Source: Polytrichum commune | Taxonomy: Eukaryota; Streptophyta; Polytrichopsida; Polytrichales; Polytrichaceae | NCBI GenBank assembly: GCA_950295325.1 | Contig: OX485805.1 | Span: 4,464,501-4,528,500 of the forward strand | DNA: 64,000 nt | Direction: 5' to 3' | Shown: positions 24,501 to 34,088 of the stretch, one piece after another | How positions within the stretch are numbered: the stretch's first letter is position 1 | How the letters are laid out: the number at the start of each line of letters is the position of its first letter | Position numbers and translations under genes: made by a program | Notes under the pieces: generated by a model | What the model saw: the letters and a program-made list of their open reading frames with translations, nothing else | Databases searched by the model: none | Told to the model about the DNA's origin: nothing

Positions 24501-25082
24501 CTCAACGCCGCGGTCTACACGGAGTGGCTTCACAAATCGGTCTACATCCTCGGCCGGCGCATAGATTTCATACCTCATCGCGGGAGCATAGACGGCACGG
24601 ATCCTAACAAGACATCGATTCGCCTAGCCCAAGCACCCGTACGTGAGGCGATAGCGGATAAAATACAAGCCATGAGCAATGCCACCAACTCCAACCCGCC
24701 CCTCACCGAAAAGCACCTTACCAAAACCATGAAGGAGTTTGAAGACAAGTTGGATGAAAATTTTGGTACGCTAACCACCATCATCAACAACCACACGGAT
24801 CGCCGATTCGAAGCAACTACGGCCACGATCACACATCACACCGCCAATCTTCAAGCGCTCCTTGGTACGATCGCCCACGAATTTCAACAATCCAACCTCC
24901 GAATGCAAGGCTTGGTGAATGGCCTCTCCGCCGCCGCACCGGAAATCCTACAAAGAACCGCTCCACCCTCGATACCGCAAGGTCTCCATGCGAACACCCC
25001 ACCACTCCCCCTACAAGCCCCCCCGGGCTTCCACACTAACCCACAAATGCATCACCAAGGACCCAACGCATTTAATGGTTAG
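21531..25082 (+). CDS. LINE copy 2 ORF1 protein
   Basis: Open frame of 1183 codons. The likely functional start is ATG 22659 (residue 377, MATSREAH), which aligns with ATG 5480 of copy 1 and has ATGG context. The upstream part has a hydrophobic segment (about residues 87-105, LLIIWVLISTILLCAC) and a Pro/His/Thr-rich stretch. After the start come a basic Arg/Ser/Gly-rich region, an acidic patch (DSYSDEDEEER), and the conserved core shared with copy 1 (about 23480-24600; KNWAGFIKMHLL, CHIQCLNAAVYTEWL). A helical or coiled-coil C-terminal region (about 24700-24920) and a Pro-rich tail follow. Expected role: nucleic-acid-binding RNP component and chaperone. RRM-like folds occur in other LINE ORF1 proteins; none is directly visible here. 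Confidence 0.75.
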   Translation: MSERRETKATEGGYEYTAARTICGAPNTVHLKQRAPKRATVRQASPADRHQESELKNEEASRPDLDLGVKEGRSGASPTSINKTRVSPLLIIWVLISTILLCACTHHNALPSKLTPIINSPSYHPPKTPPTIYPLRGCHSKLQNTNSSIPPPTIYPPSYPQHPIQPSTPYSSSRYYSTTRPPPSSECMPHPSISPPPPTQHKTTHIKVSKATCTHQTLIPTKSHHKTKNKLSINLPPKKTYRSSKPRHMMMVQHSLYQKSAKNHTRSNKKAVTYTHPPPPNLKTTHPTKNPPHTKHATSQSKKKPTSPRHTKAENTTHNLHQPRIAETPKANLTRQLTHPKTTCRHLHTRPHSLTQIPSPPTLSTIHLFHTSLPTIMATSREAHKTPAESNGADSATKLRNGTDTNFTGQQRQSGRRLQQLHSSRPERSESKAGRSTGRMDVEEEEQPGVESTGRGGATMEIAGRASERAKGGVEAGRTGSYRLGTGTRRSNGSSKRSESGEGRNTRSGSRRRALLDSYSDEDEEERTINGQHANQPTNVKEMAPPSQDYDIDMQLVDISPEHGGSFLQLSTSRDEYAATPNQAGIPSSRLEAINLADRTPPTSMHNDNTTDTQSAKRRRSEMDTHAFVTGTSKQPITRNKVAIPSIDIVAHMWLGFPIHEAMALHRGTEIIRETRTNEEFAMIGTPSKEILEFRTLRRAFPHVPQAYYPSERPDAVPGHHLHFTQVPRLEKIDPTTGLSEGFHITIRFDHGFKSISRHEAKKACLERLQQMDIPLSNTYSNPLDIGTNAVTKNWAGFIKMHLLRPKRDGLAFLHGNRAFVMEMEDGERVIGKVEKGHELVTKASNLRLHIKGETLRHEHPFTIFEALVHESYYIGKQDEFMGLTKPEVDKNYAFLTLTTEEARDNVLKDGIIFNQEKLQVSVTRDRGTGNPSELRISTTLVANNLPQRESQTTISKVIKQTFGADNIVGIGFDNNTQNDKQAGWCHIQCLNAAVYTEWLHKSVYILGRRIDFIPHRGSIDGTDPNKTSIRLAQAPVREAIADKIQAMSNATNSNPPLTEKHLTKTMKEFEDKLDENFGTLTTIINNHTDRRFEATTATITHHTANLQALLGTIAHEFQQSNLRMQGLVNGLSAAAPEILQRTAPPSIPQGLHANTPPLPLQAPPGFHTNPQMHHQGPNAFNG

Positions 25083-25831
25083 TGACCACCTAGGACATCA
25101 CAAATGGTCTCTTTTTCTTACATATTGTATTACTTTTTTATATATATAATAAAGAGCTCACAATAATGTTGGGTAAACTTGCCCCATACTTAGGCATCCA
25201 CAAAGTCCCCCCCACCGATAGACATACATGTATCTCACTCATTACACTTCTTTCTTTAATAACATACATACACACTAACCCCCCAAGTCCACACCATATA
25301 ACATATCACACCACCTCCATGAATAGCACACACATAGTATACTCATGGATGTTACTCATACATCTATTATGTACCTCCCTTCTACATATAAATAAAGGAT
25401 ACACACTTACGTCCAAAATAACCACACTAGGAGCAAAATCTCCCACATACACGCCCAAATACAAAACTATACCCTCTACCAACCAAGCATACACCATAAT
25501 AATTACACTTCTCACCATGACAACATACGTACACACCAACCTCCTAACATCACAAAACATAACCCACACAATCACATATATCCCCCACACAACATATATG
25601 ACCCATACATCTACCACCACTTCCCCACACCACAACTATACCCACACACACAAAATAACAAACTCCGCACAAACCATAATACCACCAAAATCCCCCCCAC
25701 CACACACACTAATAAACAACATCAACAACATAGGCAATATTTGTCACATAACACACATACATTTTAAAACCCCAAAAACCAAAAACATACAATATTACAC
25801 ATGGAACAACTCCACACTCATTCTTCTATGT

Positions 25832-25858
25832 GGAGATATACAACTTAACCCGGGCCCA
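25832..25858 (+). other. 2A-like motif 1 of 3 (E to Q variant)
   Basis: Encodes GDIQLNPGP at residues 223-231 of ORF2, preceded by YYTWNNSTLILLC. It matches the 2A consensus except Gln for the usual Glu. The NPGP core is intact, so skipping is plausible but probably weakened. Confidence 0.8.
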
Positions 25859-26065
25859 CAATCACACATATGTACATACACCACACATAAACAAATACAC
25901 AACCTATACACAAATCACAACAACACAACCCACACAATCACCCCCATTAATATAATGACACATATAGGCAACTTCTACTACATAACACACACACACCACA
26001 AAAAACCAATAATTAAAATCATAACATACTACATTTGGAACAACTCTACACTCATACTCCTCCAC

Positions 26066-26092
26066 GGAGACATTGAACTAAACCCGGGGCCG
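26066..26092 (+). other. 2A-like motif 2 of 3 (canonical)
   Basis: Encodes GDIELNPGP at residues 301-309, preceded by YYIWNNSTLILLH. It is a perfect D-I-E-x-N-P-G-P match, 78 residues after motif 1. It is the best candidate for active ribosome skipping. Confidence 0.85.
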
Positions 26093-26482
26093 CTTTCAAC
26101 CATCCTCAAAAACCTCCCCAAAGAATACACACAAAGAGTTTACATAATAATCACCATGATTATTCTCTCATGCACGTTCACCCACATCACCATCCTAACC
26201 CTACATACCACTTCACTAAAAGCATTTTATGGATACCACACATACCACCCATACCATAAAGCTACAACCACCCTCCCATATAATCATCCCAACCACACAT
26301 ATAACACCCATAACACCATCCAACCCATCCCACTCAACCAATCCACACTCCAAACACCAATTATAATCTTCATAACACATATAAGCACCATCCGTCACAC
26401 AACCCACACCCACCTCAAACATCCAAAAACTAAAGTTACACACTACTATACATGGAACAACTCCATAATCATATTACTAGGA

Positions 26483-26509
26483 GGTGACATCCACCCTAAC
26501 CCAGGATCT
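26483..26509 (+). other. 2A-like motif 3 of 3 (decayed, NPGS)
   Basis: Encodes GDIHPNPGS at residues 440-448, preceded by YYTWNNSIIILLG. It sits where copy 1 has its single canonical motif, directly before the shared MP(D/N)(L/I)L ORF2 body. Loss of the final Pro and of Glu should abolish skipping. Confidence 0.85.
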
Positions 26510-29500
26510 ATGCCTGACCTATTAAAAACACACCCCCCTGACCACAAGAGAAGACAAACAACATATTTCCTACCAAGTACGATCAAATTCCACCCAGAAT
26601 ACCAACACTTGGCCGAAACATTCAAACCCTTTTTCCAAAACACACATCCGCTACATACACAAATAATACACTCCCTTCCATACTTGTATAATCACATACA
26701 ACAATATAATCACCATCCTCCCCCAAGGGTCATCTATGCAATAATCGTAACCATTAATCCCTCCACTCTAACATGTAACACACTCCTACACCACCAACCA
26801 ATACAAGAATGGACATCTCAACTATTAGAAAGAATGTCAAGATTGCAAAACCCACCAGAAAGACACATAGACATCCCACACCCATATACACAATTTTGTC
26901 ATATATATAAAGATACTATCACCCCTCCCAACACAATACACAAACAATTATATGATTATATACATCTAGACCATAACTCCGTTAATATGGAAAAATTACA
27001 AGAAAAATTCCCATATCTACCACGACAACTACTAATGGAGGCACTAAGATATAACGAACCTATAAATGAATACACACGTCCTAACCCCCCCATTACTTAC
27101 CATTCAACACCCTCGCCCAACCCGGTCCCGCTAACTAGTCAAGAATCATACGCCATAACCTGGAATGCCTCCTCACTAAACACTGCCATGCCATATCTAC
27201 AAGAACTAATTACGGACCCCAACAACCCCCATCAATCATCACCATTCAAGAAACCAAGCTTTCCGCCATTAAATCCACAAAATATATACAACACCTATTC
27301 CCTCAATACAAACTTTTCTTCAACAACACACACAACATCACAAGAATCACACGCCAACGAATGACATATAGAGGATATAGAGGAGGACTACTACTACTAA
27401 TACACAACAAACATGCATTTCCAGGTAATCTTTCCAAAATTCCCACCCCCGCAAACATATCCTCATTCCTCCAAGTAACGCGCATAGCAAACCAACCTTT
27501 ACAACCATGACTCTTAATTAATTTATATATGCCTTCGCATGAGGAGGACCTACCTCTCATCCCCATCATACAAACTAACATCACTCATCAAATCAATACA
27601 CACCCTAATCACGCATACATCCTATGTGGAGATTTTAATAGAGATGTTGCTTTGATTGGAAGACAAAACGACCAACAAACCACACCGCCGCAACCGGAAG
27701 ATTACCTTTGGCGATCCTTTACAACCAATCTAAAACTAACATACATCCCGACAAACACAACATTTTCAAGACAAGGAGAACATAATTACACACAAAATAG
27801 CCTAATAGATGGATTTTACATCAAAACCCCACATAACCACCAATTCACCTCAACTACAAATCAAACAACACACCTAAACTCCGATCATCTACCTATACAA
27901 CTCCGAATACCCCCAAACACACTTATAGCAAGAGAACCAATCACAACCCCCGACCCACCATTTAGGATACTCAACCCTATACCCAAGGAAAACCTAGAAA
28001 CCTTCCACACTAAATTCTTCGAGGACAACTCAAACCAAATCGACGAGCTCATACAATTGTTAGAAAATTACCACTTGACAAATGAACAATGGCAACTAGC
28101 ATGTCAATCAATAAGTTCCCTCACCGACAACATTACAACCACCGTCCTAGAAACATGTAGTGCCCCACCCATTCCCACGCTATCAAACAAAATTGCTAAA
28201 CAAGGAGGCTACCTTCCAAAGAAACTCCAAAAAGAATGGAAAATACATCTATCTACCTACCATCTTATTAGAAAAATAATATATATTATAAAAAACAACC
28301 CAAATTGGCGAATTCACCCCATTATCACACAAGAAATTAACAACCATACCTCTGTTACTATACCCCCACCTCCACATCTTTCCCACCCATACGAAACATG
28401 GTTAGCCAACTTAGCCAACATCGCCAAAGAAGCTAAAAACAAAGCCCGCAAAATAACAACAAACTACACAACCCAACAAATCAAAAAGCCATATGTAAAT
28501 ACCAACAATTATATGACAAAAGTCCCAAGAAAATTAATAGAAAAGTCTTCAAGAATATTGACACCCCCCCCTTAGACTGCCTAATAGACCGATTTAATAA
28601 TATCCTTACAAGCCCCACAAACATCGCACAAGAAATATATGTGCAACAATCCATAAGCAATAGACCAACCGTCCCAACATGCCATTATCAAGCCGATCAC
28701 CCACAACAATGCCTATGTGGAGTTAGACAATATCCGTGGCACGACCTCAACGGATTTACTATAGAAAAGAGAGGCGAAGCCTTAACCCCCTTACACACAT
28801 ACCTAGACCAAGAAACATACGATATATGTCTTAAAAACCTTACCAACGGAAAAATGCCGGGACCCGATCAAATTCCTAACACCATACTAAAAAATATGCC
28901 GCCAAGATTCCACAAGCTTCTATTATTATTTTTTACCCACTGTTATAAACAAAAACAAATACCTGAAGCTTGGAAAACGAGCCTTACGATACTCTTATAC
29001 AAAAAAGACAACCCCCATCACCTCACCAACCATCGACCTATTGCACTTGCCAACACTATTTACAAATTATTTACTAGCACGCTCACTAGTATACTCTCCT
29101 CATACGGGGAAAAACACCAAATTCTACATGATAGCCAAGAGGGCTTTAGAGCTGAAAGATGCACCGCCCGACAACTTCAAACCCTCATCGCTGCATTAGA
29201 AGATGCACGACTCACTAACCAAGACATCTACATCCTATACATAGACTTCAAAAATGCCTTTGGCTCTATCGACCATGCTAGACTCCTCGCCATTATGAAA
29301 GACTTCGGTTATCTGCAAGATGCCGTAGCACTAGTAGGAAATATCTATTCACAATCAACCACCACATTTATCGGGGAATACTTCGATAAAACACTACCCA
29401 TACCCATACAAAGGGAAACCATACAAGGAGATACGCTAAGCCCTTACCTCTTCATCATCTTTCTCGAACCATTACTTAGATGGCTACAACGCGGACCCCA

Positions 29501-32500
29501 CGGATACACCTTTAAAACCTCTAATACAAAATTAAGCTCCGCGGCCTATGCGGACGACCTAGCGGTCATATCCAACAATATGACATCCATCCAACAACAA
29601 TTGAACAAGCTAGATAGATATTGCGAATGGGCCGGAATGGACCTCGGCATCCCGAAATGCGCAATCACAAGATGCCCAAATAAATCCAAACTAAATGCAC
29701 AAGCCTTTAAAACACATTTAACGGCCATCAATATTAACTTCCGAAACCAACCAATACCGATACTAAGCCAACACGAACCATATGTTTACCTCGGAATCAA
29801 TTTAGTTCCATCACTACAATGGAAAACACAAACGCACATCACAACAACCAAACTAATCAAACAATGTAAACTCCTAACCACATGCCCAGCCACCATGAAG
29901 CAAAAAATACAAATGGTTGACACAGTCATAAGAGCCGGCATAGCCTATAGCTTTTATGCCGTCCCATACTCACTTCCCGCTATTAAAAAACTAGATAAAA
30001 AAATAATTGCCCTACACAAAAATATATGTGGCCTCCCGAAATGCCTATCAAACGCCGTTACACAACTTCCACAAAATATGTTCGGCACCGAAGCTTTCTC
30101 ACTAAAAAACGCCTATATAACATGTATCGGAGAACAACTCATCAATGCCCTCAACGACCAAGGAAGACTTGGAAGAATATATAACGGAGTAACCAAACAT
30201 ATCCTTGCCAAACATGGCGGATCACTCCACTTACCACGAATAACCCCACATGATTGCATGAGATCACCAATTACTAGAACATTATACCTACTCAAAAATA
30301 CTAGTGACACTCACCTTAGAAGTACACTTGCAAAATTCCCCCTTCACCCTACGCCATTAGAGACACAATGGATGAGTCAAGCACACCATATACCCACACT
30401 AACTCCCACCACTTCCCTCAAATACTTACATAAATTAATTTTACACAACATAACCGAACTAAAACACATAACGCACCCCAATGGCACGCACCTCATGACA
30501 AATGATGAATTCAAGTACTATTATGCCCCACCCACTAAACTAGTTAAAACCGCCCTAGAACACGCGCGTAAGATATTTTGTAAACCCCCTTGTCATAACC
30601 AATGCCTAAATACTTGCCTAACACATACGACACCCAATACTCTCAAGGACGCCTACAAAATACAAAATCATCATATAAACACAAGCCTAAGTAGACATAA
30701 CATACACCCCATGCCACCCCCACTACCGGAATATCCAAAACCCCCCTTACACATCCAACAAAACCACATACAATTCCCAATACAATCTATAATAAACGAC
30801 CACCCTCACACATACAAAGACAAACACAAAATCACAAAACACTACACATCCTACCTTTGCCAATGGGTACTTCCTAACGAAACCAAATACCATAAATGGC
30901 TCCCACAAAGAGACTTGTTCCCTTGGAACAACCAAAACACTATAAATCACAACATACTACTCTTAACACAATACTACACCCAAAAACAACACCAACACTT
31001 CACCAACATTCTCCAAATAAACTTTAGTGAAGCACAAATGAGAGACACAAGATATGTCCGCCCACCACAAGACATACCTCTATGCCACATTCATATCAAT
31101 GAATGCAACCCAGATAATGACATTGAATGCACACAACACACCATTCAAAGCCAATATGGCGAATCACACATCTATGATAATGACGGACGCCACCTAATTA
31201 CCATTCCCGAACTAAGACTACAATGGCTATGGGAACAATACCAAAATGCATTAAACAAACCACACAACTTAGAGCCCCCCATACAATCCTTTGAAAAAGA
31301 AGTGGCATGGTTGTATCAAAGATACAAATATAGAATGCCCAAAAACGACCCCCTTAAACTCTCACAATACACCCTCCCAAATGCCATCATAGAAAACATC
31401 ATTGACTCCTTCCACATCACCCATTCCTACTTCTCATCACCAATCACATGTCCTACTACATTGAAACAATTCTCCTCCCCATTTTCTAGGGACAAGGTAT
31501 TCGGGTCAATAGGCACAGCATTCCAACATAAATGGGCAGGGATGGGATATGCCCACCCGCACACAGAAAAAGACACCCAACAAGCCCTACATTGGGCTAG
31601 ACTTGCCGCCAAGCATAACCCAGACACAATCACAATACTCATAACAACTGACCCAAACTGGTACCACAACCTCAACCCCCATGAAGGCCCTTTCCCAGAT
31701 TCTCACGTTATCTCACATTTCAAAGCAGACACCATTGCATATGATGAACCCACAATACCCCCGGAATTACGAACTAACCCACGAACAGAAAATCATGACA
31801 TCCGCATATTATGTATACACCACAAACACACGTCCCCCGGATCATGTGAATATGCGAATCGTATGGACACTATTAGCACTACCCTCCAAATACCCACATC
31901 ATTTCACACACCGGCACCGCCTACACCTATAAACACCTTAGTAAATAGAAGCAAGAAATGGTCCCAACTTATATACCCGCCCCCCCATCCACTTACAAAC
32001 CAAACTTCTAACACTCCCATATACACGAATCAAGACATATGCCTACCCCTCAAATACCACCCACAATTTTGCTATTACACGGATGGATCATTCATGCCAC
32101 CCAAAGAAATAACCCGAGGGCATTGGAGAAGAGAAAAAGCAGGGTATGGTATATATAACCCTTTCAAAAACCTCAAAATCACAGAAAGACTACCCGGACT
32201 CCAAAATATACTTAGGGCAGAACTTATGGCTATACACCACACCCTCCACCTCCTCACTACCACATACCGGAATGAACCGGCACATATCTTTACAGATTGT
32301 CTCAATGTCTTATACCTCCTGAACACGCAAACTAAACACCCAACACTACACAATAGCCACCCGGATAAAAAGATACTAGAATCCATAGTTAAGATGTTGC
32401 AATCCCGCACACAAACCACCACACTACACAAAGTCAAAGCCCACACAAACATTCAAGGTAACGAACAAGCCGATAAATTAGCAAAATTGGGTTGTGAATT

Positions 32501-33536
32501 AGAACATAGAGACGCTATAGCCACACATGAGCATGCGCACCCCACGCCATACTACCTCCAAAAAGATTGGTGGCATTCAATGCAAGAAACACCAGACAAA
32601 GGCCCCATCCGACACCTTGGCAAATACATCATCAAACACGATAAAAAACACAACCTATCCATTCTAGCAACCCAAACACATCAATTACATAAATGGCTTG
32701 ATAATAAAGATATCGACAAAACATTATCAAATGACTTTTGGACCAACCTGGCTATCTCAGACAAGCAAAAAACGTGCTTAGTAAAATTCCGAACCGGACA
32801 ATACATGGGACAAGCTAGAAAACAACTCTTTTTTGGTAGAATTGCATACCCATCCCATACATGTAACATTTGCAACTCATTAGAAGCGGATACATGGCTA
32901 CATATACTCCTTAAGTGCAAACAACAACACATCCACGCACTAATTACAAAAAGACATAACAAAGCGGTATGGGAAATACGCAAACTTCTTGTCTCAAATA
33001 AAATAACAAGACACTACATACTCATGAACGCAGGTACATATAATGAACTACCCCAAGACAACACAGTACCAACATGGTTACTACCCTGCACATGTGGTAC
33101 CCAAAGATGTCATTGTAACGCTAGACTCAAACCCGACATTCTATGCATTATAGGGCACCCTTACGATTCCCCACCACCAGAAGCACCCACACCAGAAATT
33201 ACAGTTCAATTTATAGAATTCACATACTGTAATGACAGATTCTCCACTGAAACCATAAATCAAAAAATCACAAAATATCAACCACTCATAAATAATATCA
33301 TCGCAAAGGGTTGGAACGTAGCCCCACTTATTGTATTAGCATCTGGTGCCCGAGCCACAACTCACATCCCCTCAATGAACGAACTTGAAACAAAGCTCAA
33401 ACTCCCCACATCACAAATTAGGAACACATTCAAACAACTTAACATAATTGCCATCCAATATGCACACTCAATATTAATCCACAAAAGACGAATAGAAAAT
33501 AGACAACCCATCACAGACCTACAAAATCATAACTAA

Positions 33537-34076
33537 AATTAGAGAGGGGTAGTGGTCAGACCACTAGTTATTAAGTTACCACCTATAGCTCAGAAAGGCG
33601 GGGAGTAGCCGGCTGGTTGGTATAACTTTCCTGCCTATGATTAACTCACTTGCAGCACCAAGTCAAAGTGTATTGCACTAACACGCTCAGACGGATTCAA
33701 CGCGAATCGAACCCGGACCGTATTAATACAACACGCACGTCCTTGTCCAACCAACCTTGGAACCATGACTTAGCGACCAACAACACAATCAACCATCATT
33801 TATACTCAAACAAATACGCACGCTTCTCGTCTCCAACATAGTAGCAAAACCCACATAATTCTAAACTAAAACCCATGCACCCAACACACCACCCTCCCCC
33901 CCCCCCCCCGGTTCAACCGGTTAAAACATCGGTTACTAACATAGTGTCTACTCCCTGCAAAGGGTGAAGTAGTATTACACCCAACGCCGCTACCCTGGGG
34001 TACGGCCACGGTTGTCCTACGAACAGACACTTTATTCACTCCGGTCCCTAGTAGGGACCGGAGTTCTTCTTCTTCT
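33537..34076 (+). other. LINE copy 2 3' UTR
   Basis: Contains the block shared with copy 1: agctcagaa at about 33584, ctcacttgcagcaccaagtc at about 33645, the antisense tRNA-like boxes at 33703-33760, then gaacagacactttattcac and the terminal hairpin. A C homopolymer of about 17 nt lies near 33893-33910. A short palindrome, ggtcagaccactagt, lies just after the ORF2 stop. Confidence 0.75.
33703..33760 (-). other. tRNA-like A/B box pair, antisense in LINE 3' UTR
   Basis: On the minus strand ccaaggttggttgga (A-box/D-arm-like) is followed about 35 nt later by ggttcgattcg (B-box-like). It is the counterpart of 15104-15156 in copy 1. The boxes are better conserved than their surroundings. Confidence 0.5.
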
Positions 34077-34080
34077 TCTT
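34041..34080 (+). other. LINE copy 2 3'-terminal hairpin and (TTC)n tail
   Basis: Bases 34041-34049 and 34053-34061 form a perfect 9-bp stem with a 3-nt loop (CCGGTCCCT / AGGGACCGG). AGTT and about five TTC units follow, then the target-site duplication. Same layout as copy 1, but the tail unit is TTC rather than TCTA. Confidence 0.8.
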
Positions 34081-34088
34081 TGTGTATG

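Larger units (their letters stand above)
25166..33536 (+). pseudogene. LINE copy 2 ORF2: triple-2A leader, EEP, RT, RNaseH, CCHC, REL
   Basis: Replication polyprotein. The leader (25166-26510) holds several hydrophobic segments and three repeated units ending in 2A-like motifs. EEP spans about 27130-27910 (ITWNASS, GDFNRD, intact SDH at 27880-27888). The 28641-33536 frame is uninterrupted and carries RT (D202, YADD 303-306), RNase H (D1148, E1194, D1219, D1278), a CX2CX9HX4C finger (C1408, C1411, H1421, C1426) and a terminal domain with KPD (1497-1499), IEFT (E1526) and K1545 (numbering from 28641). Lesions: frameshift near 27235, TGA replacing a Trp codon at 27508-27510, frameshift near 28490. 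Only these separate it from a complete reading frame. Confidence 0.85.
21310..34076 (+). mobile_element. LINE copy 2: full-length, nearly intact, triple-2A, Dualen-like
   Basis: This 12.77-kb non-LTR element has a 12-bp target-site duplication and is inserted just past the copia pol end. Order: 5' leader with an 81-bp tandem duplication, ORF1, an 83-nt spacer, ORF2 with three tandem 2A-like motifs, EEP, RT, RNase H, CCHC, restriction-like endonuclease-like domain, then 3' UTR, hairpin and (CTT)n tail. ORF1 is open throughout. ORF2 has two frameshifts and one nonsense codon, all upstream of an intact 1631-codon RT-to-C-terminus frame. It is larger than typical 4-8 kb LINEs, mainly because of long leaders and the extra C-terminal domains. 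Confidence 0.9.

Noticed and set aside
7910..26509. 2A motifs as evidence of integrated picorna-like virus sequence
   Set aside because: They are in frame with LINE ORF2, directly before an EEP-RT protein; no viral helicase, capsid or RdRp signature is present.
2643..34076. Near-identical element lengths (12,759 and 12,767 bp) as proof of recent common origin
   Set aside because: Internal spacing differs: ORF1 starts about 2.8 kb from the left end in copy 1 and 1.35 kb in copy 2, and the ORF2 leaders differ. The match in total length is largely coincidence.
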